Source of the DNA: Acidimicrobiia bacterium
GTDB taxonomy: Bacteria > Actinomycetota > Acidimicrobiia > Acidimicrobiales > Aldehydirespiratoraceae
Direction: 5' to 3'
DNA length: 57,383 bases
Assembly: GCA_022821685.1 (NCBI GenBank)
Contig: JAJEDD010000046.1
Span: 1 to 57,383, forward strand
The notes under the pieces were generated by a model. That model worked only from the letters and a program-made list of their open reading frames with translations, did not search any database and had not been told where the DNA came from. The translations under genes and the position numbers were made by a program. Below, in pieces: positions 9,827 to 20,500 of this stretch (its first letter is position 1; every line of letters begins with the position of its first letter).

Positions 9827-11281
9827 CTACGCCGAGGGGTCGGGGCGCAGGGTGGGGAACAACACCGCGTCGCGGATGGCCTGTGTGTCGGTGAGCAGCA
9901 TCACCAGGCGGTCCACGCCTATGCCGAGGCCGCCGGTGGGGGGCAGCCCGTACTCCAGGGCCCGCAGATAGTCCTCGTCCAACAGCATGGCCTCGTCGTC
10001 GCCCGCGGCCCGCAGCTCGGCCTGGGCCTCGAAGCGGGAACGCTGCTCGTCGGGATCGACCAGCTCGGTGAAGGCGTTGCACAGCTCCCGGCCGGCCACG
10101 ATCCCCTCGAACCGCTCGGCGTAGCCGGGCCGGCTGCGATGGCGCCGCGACAACGGCGACACCTCGGCCGGATAGTCGGTCACGAACACCGGACCCCAAA
10201 GCTGGGGCTCGGCCGCCTTCTCATAGATCTCCAGCAGCAGCTTGCCCGGCCCCCAGCCGGCCTCGACCGGGATCTGGAGACGGTCGCAGCAGGCTCTCAG
10301 CTCGGCCAGGCCCGAGTCGAGGGTCGCTTCGATCCCGGCGTGCTCGGCGATCACCTCCTCCATGGTGGCCCTGCGCCACGGAGTAGACAGGTCCACCTCG
10401 CGGCCGTCGTAGGCGACCGTGGTGGAGCCGCACACCTCCGCGGCCACGCCGGCCACCAAGGTCTCGGTCAGCTCCATGATGTCGGCGTGGTCGGCATAGG
10501 CCCAGTACAGCTCCAGCATGGTGAACTCGGGGTTGTGGCGGGTGGAGATGCCCTCGTTGCGGAACACCCGGCCGATCTCATACACCCGCTCCATGCCCCC
10601 CACCACCAGCCGCTTTAGGTACAGCTCGGGAGCGATCCGCAGGTACACGTCCGCGCTCAGAGCCTCATGGTGGGTGACGAAGGGGCGAGCCGCCGCTCCG
10701 CCCGGTATCGGGTGCAGCATCGGGGTCTCGACCTCTGCGAAGCCCCGCTCGGAGAGGCGGCGCCGCAGCGATGCCACGATCTCGGATCGGCGGGCGAACG
10801 CGGCCCTCGCCTCGTCGCTCACCCACAGATCCACGTAGCGCTGCCGGTAGCGGGTGTCGGGGTCGGTGAGGCCGTGCCACTTGTCGGGGAACGGGCGGCG
10901 GGCATGGGCCAGCACCACCCATTCGTCGACCCGCACCGACAGCTCTCCCCGGCGGGTGGCCATGACCGCGCCCCTCACGCCCACCCAGTCGCCGATGGAC
11001 AGGGCGGTGAACTGCTCGAAGCTCGGGGTGACTGCCGCAGTGGCGAACAGCTGGATGCGGCCGGTGGCGTCCTGGAGGGTGCCGAAGGCGAGACGGCCCT
11101 GGTGTCGGCGCAGCATGAGCCGCCCGGCCACCGACACCACCGTGTCGGTCTCGACGCCGGCCTCGAGCCCAGCGAAGGCCTCGACGACCTCGCCCGCGGA
11201 ATGGCTGCGCTCGAAGCGGTACGGAACGTCGCCGCCGGTCTCCGGCCCCGGCGGCGGCTCGGGCTGGGCGTCGCTGCTCAT
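9827..11281 (-). CDS. lysS: Lysine--tRNA ligase, class II
   Basis: 484 residues. An N-terminal OB-fold anticodon-binding domain (residues ~50-150; [25 protein letters not shown]) precedes the class II catalytic core. Motif 2 reads [19 protein letters not shown] and motif 3 reads [14 protein letters not shown]. The enzyme charges tRNA-Lys with lysine in the cytosol. ATG 11281 overlaps the TGA of a 25-codon mini-ORF, the second of two that bridge from coaX. The start MSSDA echoes the start MSADA of the first mini-ORF. It is the last gene of the hpt-ptp-panC-coaX-lysS group. Confidence 0.97.
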   Translation of the reverse strand: MSSDAQPEPPPGPETGGDVPYRFERSHSAGEVVEAFAGLEAGVETDTVVSVAGRLMLRRHQGRLAFGTLQDATGRIQLFATAAVTPSFEQFTALSIGDWVGVRGAVMATRRGELSVRVDEWVVLAHARRPFPDKWHGLTDPDTRYRQRYVDLWVSDEARAAFARRSEIVASLRRRLSERGFAEVETPMLHPIPGGAAARPFVTHHEALSADVYLRIAPELYLKRLVVGGMERVYEIGRVFRNEGISTRHNPEFTMLELYWAYADHADIMELTETLVAGVAAEVCGSTTVAYDGREVDLSTPWRRATMEEVIAEHAGIEATLDSGLAELRACCDRLQIPVEAGWGPGKLLLEIYEKAAEPQLWGPVFVTDYPAEVSPLSRRHRSRPGYAERFEGIVAGRELCNAFTELVDPDEQRSRFEAQAELRAAGDDEAMLLDEDYLRALEYGLPPTGGLGIGVDRLVMLLTDTQAIRDAVLFPTLRPDPSA

Positions 11282-11396
11282 CGGACCGCATCCGGACTCG
11301 GCCGGTCGGGCCGCTCATCGGACCGCCCCCAGATCGGGCCGGTCGAGCCGCTCATCGGACCGCCCCCGGATCGGGCCGGGCTGCGTCGGCGCTCAT
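11278..11396 (-). CDS. Relay of two mini-ORFs bridging coaX and lysS
   Basis: Mini-ORF 1 (11396-11352, 14 aa, starts MSADAARPD) begins on the coaX stop as ATGA and ends on the ATGA that opens mini-ORF 2. Mini-ORF 2 (11355-11278, 25 aa, starts MSGSTG) ends on the ATGA that opens lysS. At DNA level the region is an imperfect tandem repeat of about 37-41 bp (units begin GCTCATCGGACCGC on the plus strand). One extra ATG copy at 11318 is out of the relay frame and is read through. Whether the peptides are made is unknown. Confidence 0.5.
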
Positions 11397-12190
11397 CGGT
11401 CCTGGTTGCGCTCGTAGACGATGCGGAGGCCGTGCAGGGTGAGGAACGGCTCGACGTGCTCGATGGTCTGCGAGATGGGGGCGATCACATGGGCGAGACC
11501 GCCGGTGGCCACCACGTTGGCCTCGCCCAGCTCGGCCAGGAAGCGGGCATTCATGCCGTCGATCATGGCGGTGAACCCGTACAGCGCGCCGGACTGGATC
11601 GACTCGACCGTGGTCTTGCCGATCACGCTGCGGGGCTCGGACAGCTCGACCGCGCCGAGGGCCGCGGCCCGGCCCACCAGCGCGTCGAGGCTGATCTCGA
11701 TGCCGGGCGCGATGGCGCCGCCCATGAAGGCGCCGTCGGCGGAGATCACGTCGAAGTTGTTGCCGGTGCCGAAGTCCACCACCACGGTGGGGCCGCCGTA
11801 GAGGTCGTAGGCGGCCACCGCGTTGGCGATCCGGTCGGCGCCCACTTCTTTGGGGTTGTCGTAGTGGATCGGCATGCCGGTCTTGACCCCCGGCCCCACC
11901 ACCACCGGCGCGAACCCGAGCTGGCGCCGCACCATCTCCCGCAGCCCGGCGAGCAGGCGGGGCACGCCCGAGCAGATCGACACGCCGCTTATGTCGGCGT
12001 CGAAGTCGAGGTCGATCATGCCGAGCAGCGATCTGATCACGACGCCGAGCTCGTCGGCGGTGCGAATCGGGTCGGTGGAGAGCCTCCAGTGGTCGATCAG
12101 CCCGTCGGCGGGATCCGAGCCGTGGACCGAGCCGGGGTCGTAGGCGCCGACGACGGTCTGCGTGTTGCCGACGTCGATAGCAAGCAGCAC
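11393..12190 (-). CDS. coaX: Type III pantothenate kinase
   Basis: 265 residues of the ASKHA-fold CoaX family, which phosphorylates pantothenate as the first step of coenzyme A synthesis. The phosphate-binding start LLAIDVGNTQTVVGAYD, the middle motif GADRIANAVAAY and the FGTGNNFDVI loop (family: DxGTAtTfD) are present; the last differs slightly from consensus. GTG 12190 lies 6 nt behind a TATCCT -10 box, so the gene has its own leaderless promoter even though panC, the pathway partner, lies just upstream on the same strand. Confidence 0.93.
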   Translation of the reverse strand: MLLAIDVGNTQTVVGAYDPGSVHGSDPADGLIDHWRLSTDPIRTADELGVVIRSLLGMIDLDFDADISGVSICSGVPRLLAGLREMVRRQLGFAPVVVGPGVKTGMPIHYDNPKEVGADRIANAVAAYDLYGGPTVVVDFGTGNNFDVISADGAFMGGAIAPGIEISLDALVGRAAALGAVELSEPRSVIGKTTVESIQSGALYGFTAMIDGMNARFLAELGEANVVATGGLAHVIAPISQTIEHVEPFLTLHGLRIVYERNQDR

Positions 12191-12196
12191 CGCCGC

Positions 12197-12202
12197 AGGA
12201 TA
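12197..12202 (-). promoter_or_regulatory. -10 box TATCCT of coaX, leaderless start
   Basis: TANNNT 6 nt before GTG 12190. The sequence around it is part of a 22-nt direct repeat whose second copy lies 76 bp upstream. Confidence 0.5.
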
Positions 12203-12298
12203 CGGCGGATCAGCCGGGGCCGTTGCTGAGCCGGACCAGCGGTTGCGGACGGCCAGCCAGCCCAGCCAAGGCCGACTACGGCGGATCAGCCGGGGCCG
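12201..12298. repeat. 22-nt direct repeat upstream of coaX
   Basis: TACGGCGGATCAGCCGGGG plus CCG occurs identically at 12201-12222 and 12277-12298, in the 116-bp gap between panC and coaX. The first copy includes the bases of the coaX -10 box; in the second copy the box is lost. Confidence 0.8.
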
Positions 12299-12306
12299 CG
12301 GGTGAG

Positions 12307-13164
12307 TCAGCCGGCACGGCAGCCGATGTTGTCGATCAGGCGGGCCTGGCCGAACCGGGCGGCGGCCAGCAGCCGCACCTCGCCTTGCAATGGCCCCGCC
12401 GCGATCAGTGTGGAGGCCGGCACTGCGGCGGTGTAGTCGAGCTGCGCCAGCGGCGCGGCGGCGATGACGGCCGCCATCTCGGCCTCGACCGCAGCCCCGC
12501 TGGTCTCGCCCGACTGCACCAGGACTGCTCCGGCCTGAAGAGCCCGCCGCAGCACCGGCGCCTGGCCGCGCTCAGCGTCGCTCAGGTAGACGTTGCGGCT
12601 CGACACCGCCAGCCCGTCGGGCTCGCGCACGGTGGGGCAGTCCACCACCCGCACCGGCAGCGACAGGTCCGCCGCCATCCGGCCGATGATGGTGAGCTGC
12701 TGGAAGTCCTTCTCGCCGAGGTAGGCCGAGCACTCCCCCACGATGGAGAACAGCTTGGCCACCACCGTGGCCACCCCGTCGAAGTGGCCGGGGCGGGAGG
12801 CGCCGCACAGCACATCGGCGAGAGCGCCCAGGCGCACGGTGGCGGCGGGCGGCTCGGGGTACATCTCGCGCCGGTCGGGAGCGAACACGATGTCGGCGTC
12901 GGCGTCGGCGCACAGTTCGAGATCGCGTTCGAGGTCGCGGGGGTATGAGTCGAAGTCCTCCCCCGGATTGAACTGCAGCGGATTGACGAAGATCGACACC
13001 ACCACCACGTCGTTCTCGCGGCGGGCCCGCTCGATCAAACTGCGGTGGCCGGCGTGCAGGAACCCCATGGTCGGCACGAACCCGACGGCCCCGCCGGCCG
13101 CCCGAGCCTCAGCGAGCCGCTCCCGCAGACCGTCGATCGCGGCCTCCTGCGCCAGAGTGCTCAC
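12307..13164 (-). CDS. panC: Pantoate--beta-alanine ligase
   Basis: 285 residues. PanC joins pantoate and beta-alanine with ATP to make pantothenate. The nucleotidylyltransferase HIGH-like motif appears as PTMGFLHAGHRSLIERAR, followed by VSIFVNPLQFNPGEDF and, later, the KDFQQL and VREPDGLAVSSRN(V/Y)LS motifs. The start GTG 13164 overlaps the preceding gene's stop by GTGA, which marks translational coupling. The next gene on the strand is coaX, the following pathway kinase. Confidence 0.96.
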   Translation of the reverse strand: MSTLAQEAAIDGLRERLAEARAAGGAVGFVPTMGFLHAGHRSLIERARRENDVVVVSIFVNPLQFNPGEDFDSYPRDLERDLELCADADADIVFAPDRREMYPEPPAATVRLGALADVLCGASRPGHFDGVATVVAKLFSIVGECSAYLGEKDFQQLTIIGRMAADLSLPVRVVDCPTVREPDGLAVSSRNVYLSDAERGQAPVLRRALQAGAVLVQSGETSGAAVEAEMAAVIAAAPLAQLDYTAAVPASTLIAAGPLQGEVRLLAAARFGQARLIDNIGCRAG

Positions 13165-13661
13165 GAATCTGCACTGGGTTTGAGGCGTTGTGCCATCGAC
13201 ACGAGCTCGCGGGCCAGAGGTCCGAGCTCGCGTTCGAGGAGCCGCTCGGCGATGGTGATGGCCTCGGGTCCGGCGTCGACCAGGCCGGACCACAGCAGGT
13301 AGCCGGCCACCACGCCCGACACCCGGTCGCCGATCGAGTCGTGGTGGAGCACCACCCGGTCGTGTTCGGAGATGGTGGTGAGGATCTCTTCGAGGCGCTC
13401 CGGGCCGTCGCTGGGATCGGAGAAGGGCAGGTGGGCGTAGGCCAGCCCGTGCTCGTCGTAGTCGTGGAGGTTGTAGGGGATCGCCGTGATGCTCACGATC
13501 AGGCTGATCTGGTTGCGGCTCAGCCAGATGATCTCCTCGAGGCGCCGCACCCGCCGGTGGCCCACGCCGTAGCCCCCTGGACGCTCACACACGCCGAAGC
13601 GGTCGGTGATGATCCACCGGAAGCCCCGAGGCTCGATCCCCTCAGACCACTTGTTGCTCAC
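13161..13661 (-). CDS. Protein-tyrosine-phosphatase-like protein lacking the catalytic Cys
   Basis: 166 residues, in a GTGA-linked series hpt - this gene - panC. The layout matches dual-specificity phosphatases: strand ISLIVSIT, then YNLHDYDEHGLAYAHLPFSD with a possible general-acid Asp, then the P-loop. In the P-loop the HCX5R signature is replaced by H106-H107-DSIGD-R113, so the nucleophilic Cys is His. That predicts a pseudophosphatase or a phosphate/phosphopeptide-binding protein. The start GTG 13661 overlaps the hpt stop. The family assignment is by motif layout only. Confidence 0.65.
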   Translation of the reverse strand: MSNKWSEGIEPRGFRWIITDRFGVCERPGGYGVGHRRVRRLEEIIWLSRNQISLIVSITAIPYNLHDYDEHGLAYAHLPFSDPSDGPERLEEILTTISEHDRVVLHHDSIGDRVSGVVAGYLLWSGLVDAGPEAITIAERLLERELGPLARELVSMAQRLKPSADS

Positions 13662-14221
13662 GACCCGCTCGCCTCTTGGTCGTAGAGATGCACAGCGGGC
13701 AGCTCGCGGTAGCGCTCCCCCACGTCTAGGCCGTAGCCCACCAGCCAGTCGGCGGGCACCGAGAACCCGACGTAGCGGATGCCCTCGGTGCGGGCGTCCT
13801 CCCGCACGAGCAGGGCGCACATCTCGAAGCTGGCCGGACGGCGGGCCCGCAGCAGTTCGGCCAGGTAGTCGGTGGTGAGGCCGGAGTCGACGATGTCCTC
13901 CACCAGCACGATGTGGCGGTCGCGCACGTCGGTGTCGAGGTCCTTGATGATGCGGACCACGCCGCTCGACTCGGTGCTGAGCCCGTAGGACGACACCGCC
14001 ATGAAGTCGATCTCCACCGGCAGGTCGATGGCTCGGGCCAAGTCGCTCATGAACACGAAGGCCCCCTTGAGAACCCCCACGAGCAGGGGGGGCCGTCCCT
14101 GGTAGTCGGCGGTGATCTCAGCGCCAATCGCCTCGACGCGGGCCCGCAACTCGTCGGCACCGATGATGGCCCGTCCGACCGACCCCGGCGGGGCCACCGT
14201 CTGCTCGGCCTCTAGCCCCAC
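13658..14221 (-). CDS. hpt: Hypoxanthine phosphoribosyltransferase
   Basis: 187 residues, typical for bacterial HPRT, which salvages hypoxanthine and guanine to IMP and GMP with PRPP. The PRPP motif is IVLVEDIVDSGLTTDYL, preceded by PPLLVGVLKGAFVF and followed by the purine-contact stretch PADWLVGYGLD. GTG 14221 is 6 nt from a TAGGGT -10 box. It heads the operon with the pseudophosphatase and panC through GTGA overlaps. The gene on the other side is the divergent Calx-beta protein. Confidence 0.96.
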   Translation of the reverse strand: MGLEAEQTVAPPGSVGRAIIGADELRARVEAIGAEITADYQGRPPLLVGVLKGAFVFMSDLARAIDLPVEIDFMAVSSYGLSTESSGVVRIIKDLDTDVRDRHIVLVEDIVDSGLTTDYLAELLRARRPASFEMCALLVREDARTEGIRYVGFSVPADWLVGYGLDVGERYRELPAVHLYDQEASGS

Positions 14222-14227
14222 CCTGGC

Positions 14228-14233
14228 ACCCTA
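14228..14233 (-). promoter_or_regulatory. -10 box TAGGGT of hpt, leaderless start
   Basis: TANNNT exactly 6 nt before GTG 14221, with no ribosome site between. Confidence 0.5.
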
Positions 14234-14285
14234 CCGCCTGACTCCAGCCTCTACAGGGGCATTGCCGGGCACCTGGGTGCGGCAC

Positions 14286-14510
14286 TAGCCTGTGGGATTG
14301 TGTGTGAAATGCGCCGTAGCCGGGTCCATGCTGTCGGTCTGCGACGCATGCCCGTCGCTGCGCCGTCGTCTATGGGAGGTTCGGACCGCGATGACGAATA
14401 GGGCTGATCTTCGACCTGCTCCCACCCCCCAGCGGGGCGCTCCAGCCGACGACACCGCGGGACCGCGCCGCGAGGCGGTCCCTGGTCGAGCGTGTGCGAC
14501 GGAGGTTCGG
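14286..14510 (+). promoter_or_regulatory. Long 5' leader of the Calx-beta gene with a strong hairpin
   Basis: A possible -10 TAGCCT lies at about 14286. The leader then holds a first ribosome-site block (GGGAGGTTCGGA at ~14374, followed by ATG 14391) and an 8-bp perfect hairpin GGGACCGC/GCGGTCCC at 14459-14482 with an 8-nt loop. A second ribosome-site block follows, GGAGGTTCGGATG at 14501-14513. The two GGAGGTTCGGA blocks are identical. The frame is open across the leader, so part of it may be coding. No known riboswitch class was recognised. Confidence 0.45.
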
Positions 14511-17500
14511 ATGCTGATGCCACGGTGGTTCGCCGGTCTGATGGTTGCTTCGATTGCCGCTGTTCTCGTCGCGTCGGTGCTGATCCCTGTTGAGGCGTCG
14601 GCTGGTTTGCCGCCGGCTCAGGCTTCGGTTGGGCCCGATACCGGGACCGGCAAGGATCCTTGTCCGGTTCCTGCGCAGGGCAAGCTGCGGTCTGACGCCG
14701 AATGCGACTTGTTGATCCGGCTGATCAACAACAGTTCGACTGTTTCGACGTTTTCCATTAGCCAGAGCGGCGTCGTAGATGCGTTTGATGAGAGCTTGTT
14801 CAGTCCGGCGCTGCCGGGATACAGCAAGTTGGGGCAGTGTCCGTGTGCGGTGACGGTTGCTGGGAACTCGGCGGCGACCTACGGGCTTCGGGTTGAGGTG
14901 AACGATGTGACCCCGGGCTGGTACACGAGCCGTATCAGCGTGCACCTGCTGCACACCGGTGGGCGACTGTTGCACAGTTTCCAGCTCAAGATCGAGGAGG
15001 TCAGTCCGGACTGGGACGTGACGGTGTCGCGGGACTCCGTGTCGTTGGACGAAGCCGACGACCCCGGCACCGCCGGTGCGTGGGAGCATCAGGCGACCTA
15101 TTCGGTGAGGCTGACCGAAGAGCCCTCCAACGATGTCACCGTCACGCCGGTGAGCGCGGACACATCGGTCGTTACGGTGTCGCAGGCGTTGACGTTCACG
15201 GCTGCCAACTGGCAGACCGACCAGACGGTGACGATCACCGCTGTCGATGACGACATAGACAATGTCGGGGACCGTCACGCGAGCATACGACACGACGTCA
15301 GCGGCGTTGGCTCCGGTGACGTGATGGTGGACGATGTGGCGGTCGTGGTCGCCGACGACGACGCCCGCGGCGTGAGCGTGTCGGCAGGCTCGCTGATGCT
15401 CGACGAAGCCGACGATCCCGATACCGACGGGGTTCTGGAACACCGAGGCACCTACACGGTGCAGTTGGCCAGTGAACCGGCCGGCGGCGATGTCACCATC
15501 GATCTGGCCAGCGGCGACACGTCGGTGGCGACGGTCTCCCCGGCGACGCTGAGTTTCACCTCCGCCGACTGGAGCACCGCGCAGACGGTGACGGTCGACG
15601 CGGTCGACGACCACGTGAACACTGCGAGCGGCCGTCAGACGAGCATTGCCCACACCGTCACCAGCGCCGGGGACTACGCGGGTGTGACCGCTGCCGATGT
15701 GTCGGTCACGGTCGATCCGCGCATCGACCCATGCCCTCCCGCCGCCGGCGGCGACTATGACATCGACGACGACGGCCTGATCGAAGTCTGCAACCTGGCG
15801 CAACTGAATGCGATCCGCTGGGATCTCAACGGCGACGGTGTCGCTGACGTGTACCCGCCGGACAAGCACGGGTTCACCGGCCACGATCCCAACGGCGCCA
15901 CCAAGCTAGCCGCCGCGTTCCCGAACGCTGCTGTCGCCATGGGCTGCCCGACCGGCGGCTGCGAGGGATATGAACTCAGCGCCGACCTGGACTTCGACAC
16001 CAACGCCAACGGCCGAGCCGACGCAGGCGACGATTACTGGAATGACGGACTCGGATGGCACCCCCTCATCGGCGGAGCGAGGCTCAACTCGGCGAGATCG
16101 CTTTATCCATTGAGGGACACTGTGTCTGTCGATGGAACCAGCGTGTGCTGCGGCGACCGTCCTCACCCGCGCGCTCGGATGTTCACGGCAGAGTTTGAGG
16201 GCAACGGGCGCACCATCGCCAACCTGTACATCAACGACGACCTGGGTTACGTCGGACTGTTCGGCATTATCGGCCCCGGCGGAGACGTTCGCAACGTCGG
16301 GCTGACCGCACCCAACGCGGACAGCGGGGTGACCGGACGCTGGTATGTGGGAGCGCTGACCGGCGATATCGAGCGTGGCCGGGTCAGCGGCGTCTATTCC
16401 GACCTCGACGTGTCGGGGCAGCACCAGGTCGGTGGGCTGACCGGCTCCATCTGGAACTACGGGTCCATGATCGAAAGCTATGCCACCGGCGACGTCACCG
16501 GCAGTCAGATCGTTGGCGGCTTGCTGGGATCGGTCAGTAGGTCCGGTGTCTCCGCCGTTTACGCCACCGGAGACGTGACGGTTACGATCGAAATGGGTGG
16601 CGGCCTGGTCGGTTTTGGTGGGTATGGACATATACAGGCGGCATACGCCACCGGCTCAGTCACCGCCGGACCTAAATTCTACCCGCTTCAGCGCATCGGG
16701 GGATTGGTCGGCGAGTCTGCACACTCATGGACCGAGTCGGGGATGCGAGCGAACTATGCCACCGGACGCGTCACCACTCCGAACGATGAGGTCGGAGCCG
16801 GCGGGTTGACCGGGGCTTGCAGAAGGAGCGAGAGAGAACGCAGCGAAGGCGCCAACTACTGGAACGTGAAAGCCGCCAACTACTGGGACGTGGAAACCGC
16901 CGGCATGGTTCACAGCACGGGTTGTGGTTTGGGCTTTACCACTGCCCAGCTGCAGGCGCCCACCGGCTACACGGGCATCTACGAGAACTGGGACGTGGAC
17001 GAGGACGTGGGCAGCTCCTACGCGAGCTTTCTCGGCCCGGATGATGACCCGTGGGACTTCGGCACCTCTACCCAGTATCCGGTGCTGAAGTATTGCGCCG
17101 AAAAGCCGGGCATCGAGACCCCCGACGGGCAGCCCTACTGCCCGCTGCAACCCGACGATCAGCGTGACCCTTCGAGTGGCCAGGTCGGGACTGTCTCCAG
17201 TCCCGTGGTGAACGTGGCTGCGGCGACCAATATCAGCGAAGGCCAAACTGCTGCCTTCATCATCGCGGGCAACCCGAATCCGTCTGCCGACCTGCCGGTG
17301 AACATCTCCGTCACGGCCGGCGGCGACTACGGCGTCACCGCCGAGACAAAGACTGTGACCGTCCCCGCCGACGGCAGCTACACCCTGAGCGTTGCCACGA
17401 CCAATGACAACGTGGACGAGGACGACGGCACTGTCACCGTGACGATCAACACAGGCACGGGCTACGCGGTCTCGGAAACATCTGGCGCGGCCCGCGTCAC

Positions 17501-20500
17501 GATCGAGGATGACGATGTGCCCAAGATCAGCATCGCAGCCGTGGACGCCGATATCAGCGAGGGCGTCGTTGCTGAATTCGCGTTGACTGCTGTTCCGGTG
17601 CCGGCGTCGCCGTTGTCGGTGAACGTGTCAGTGGCCCAGTCCGGCGAATTCGGTGTTTCGACGGGTTCGCGTCAGGTGACGATTGGCACGTCGGGGACTG
17701 CCACGTTGTCGGTGTCGACGTCGGGTGATCGGGTCGATGAGGTGGATGGCTCAGTGACTGCGACGGTGGTCGGTGGTTCGGGGTACTCGGTGTCGTCGTC
17801 GGCGCGTTCGGCGTCCGTGGCAGTCCGGGACAACGATCACGATGATTCGTGTGTGGTGGCGTTGTGGGGTGACGGCAGCGTCAGCGGGAGGTGGGCCCAT
17901 AGCCGTGCGGGCTGGGTCATCGTTCCGTCCCCAGGTGATGACAGCTTCAGCGCGTGGTGGGCCGCTAGCTGTAGTTCGGCGGCGCGTGCTGGCCGGTTTG
18001 CGCGGTTCTTTACGTTCTCGCTGGACAGTTCGAGCCAGGTGACGATCGATCTGGAGTCGCCGCATGGGCATACCACATATCTGCATTTGCGCGCCGGGTT
18101 GGGCCAGAGGTCGGGTGAGGCGCTGGCAAGCGACGACAACCGCGGCGACAGGGACAACACGCGGATCCGCCACCAGCTTGCGGCAGGCGATTACACCATC
18201 GAGGCGACGACGCACCGCCCGCAGGTAGCGGCGCCATTCACGCTGACGGTCGCCGGCATTCCGAAGCAGACGGCTGCGCAAGCCAAGCCGGAGGTCAGCA
18301 TCACAGCCGGCGGCGGGGTCACAGAGGGCGACGACGCGATCTTCACGGTGACTGCCGACCCCGCGCCGTCGGCGGCGTTGGGTGTGGCGGTGGCGGTTAC
18401 GGCGGCGGGTGATTTTGGTGTGTCGCCGGGCTCGCGGACGGTCACGGTTCCCACCTCTGGGAGCGTCACGCTGACCGTTGCGACGGTGGGCGATTCGGTT
18501 GATGAGGCTGATGGGTCGGTGACCGCCGCTGTCAGCGTCGGCAGCGGCTACACGGTCTCGTCGTCAGCGGGCACGGCGTCGGTGGCGGTGGATGATGACG
18601 ATGATCCGGTGCCGGTGGGCGATCGGTGTGTGGCGGCGTTGTCGGGTGATGGCAGCGTGAGCGGGGTGTGGGCTGCGGGGTGCGGTTCGGCGGCGCGTGC
18701 TGGCCGGTTTGCGCGGTTCTATTCGTTCTCGTTGGACAGTTCGAGCCGGGTGACGGTGGATCTGGTGTCGTCGGCTGACACGTATCTGTATCTGCGTCGT
18801 GGTGTGGGTCAGAAGTCGGGTGCTGCGTTGGCGTTCAACGATGACGGCGGCGATGGCTACAACTCGCGTATCAGCCGGTCGCTGGCGGCGGGGGGTTACA
18901 CGATCGAGGCGACGACGTATCGCGCGTCGACGTCGGGGGCGTTCACGCTGACGGTGGACGGCATCGGGGCGCTGACGGTGGTCCGGCCGGACCCGGTGGT
19001 CAGCATCACAGCCGGCGGCGGGGTGACTGAGGGCGGCGACGCGGTGTTCACGGTCACTGCCGACCCGGTGCCGTCGGCGGCTTTGGATGTGACCGTGGCG
19101 GTCGCCGGGTCGGGCGATTTCGGTGTGTCGCCGGGCTCGCAGACCGTCACCATTCCCACCAGCGGCAGCGCAACGCTCACGGTGGCGACGACGAACGACT
19201 CGACCGACGAAACCGACGGCTCGGTCACCGCCACCATCAACACCGGCACGGGTTACACGGTCTCGGCAACGGCGTCCGCTGCGACGGTCGCGATCGCCGA
19301 CGACGACGACCCGGTGCCGGTGGACGACAACGACGACGACCCGCCATGTGACGCTGCCACCGCCATCAGCCGAGCACGCGCCGCGTTCGCATGGCACACC
19401 GACAACAACGGCGGCAGCGAAACCCTGTTCTGGCAGATCCTCGCCTACCTCGGCGCCGACCCGATGCCCGCGCCCCCCGGCGGCGCCACACCCGCCGCCA
19501 CCACCCCCGAAGCAGTCAAGACGTTCAGCAACGGCAAACCATGGCCCGGCTGGGCACCCATCAACGAAGCACTCGCAGCCTGCGAACCACCCACCAACAC
19601 ACAACACCCAACCGACCAAACACCACCCCCGCCGCCTCCGCCGGATCCCGAGATCAGCGTCGCCGCCGGCGCCGGCATCACCGAGGGCGGCGACGCCGCA
19701 TTCACCATCACCGCGGACCCCGCACCCGCCGCGCCGCTCACAATCACCGTGACGGTCACACCAACCGGCGACTACGGCGCGACACCGGGATCGCACACGG
19801 TCACAGTCCCCGCATCTGGCACCGCCACCCTCACCATCGCCACCACCAACGACACCACCGACGAACCCAACGGATCCGTCACCGCCACCATCAACACCGG
19901 CACCGGCTACACCGTCTCAACCACCAGCGGGGCAGCCACCATGGCAATCGCCGACGACGACAACCCCCCACCCCCGCCGCCGCCTCCCCCGCCGGATCCC
20001 GAGGTCAGCATCACCGCCGGCAGCGGCGTCACTGAGGGCGGCGACGCAACCTTCACGATCACCGCGGATCCGGCACCCTCAGCAGCGCTGACAGTCACCG
20101 TGGCGATCACACAGACCGGTGATTTCGGTGCTGCGACCGGCACGCGTCAAGTGACGGTCCCAACCACCGGGACCGCCACGCTCACGGTCGCCACGACCAA
20201 CGACTCAACTGATGAGGCTGACGGGTCGGTCACCGCGACCATCACCGCCGGCGCCGGCTACACGATCTCGACGACGGCCGCCGCTGCGTCAGTCGCGGTC
20301 GCCGACGACGACAACCCCCCACCCCCGCCGCCGCCGCCGTCGAAACCGTCGATCACCGTCGGCGACGCGACGGCGGGCGAAAGCGACGGCTCGGTCAGCT
20401 TCACGGTGCAGATGAGCGGACCCGCAGCCGGGCCGGTGACGGTGTACTACAACACCTACGGCGGCACCGCGACGGCCCATGACGACTACCGGCCCGAGTG

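Noticed and set aside
11318..11318. A third relay ATG between coaX and lysS
   Set aside because: Its frame does not close on the lysS ATGA (37-bp step), so I treat it as a decayed copy read through by mini-ORF 2.
12202..12306. Relay between panC and coaX
   Set aside because: The panC stop is preceded by C (CTGA), so no start overlaps it; coaX has its own promoter and the 22-nt repeats do not form linked ORFs.
14286..14510. A known riboswitch (c-di-GMP, cobalamin) in the leader
   Set aside because: None of the conserved cores I know could be matched; only a simple hairpin is visible.
14370..15884. A 504-codon frame antisense to the Calx-beta gene, and others at 17751-19796
   Set aside because: They follow the repeat structure of the real gene and have Arg/His-rich content; shadows.
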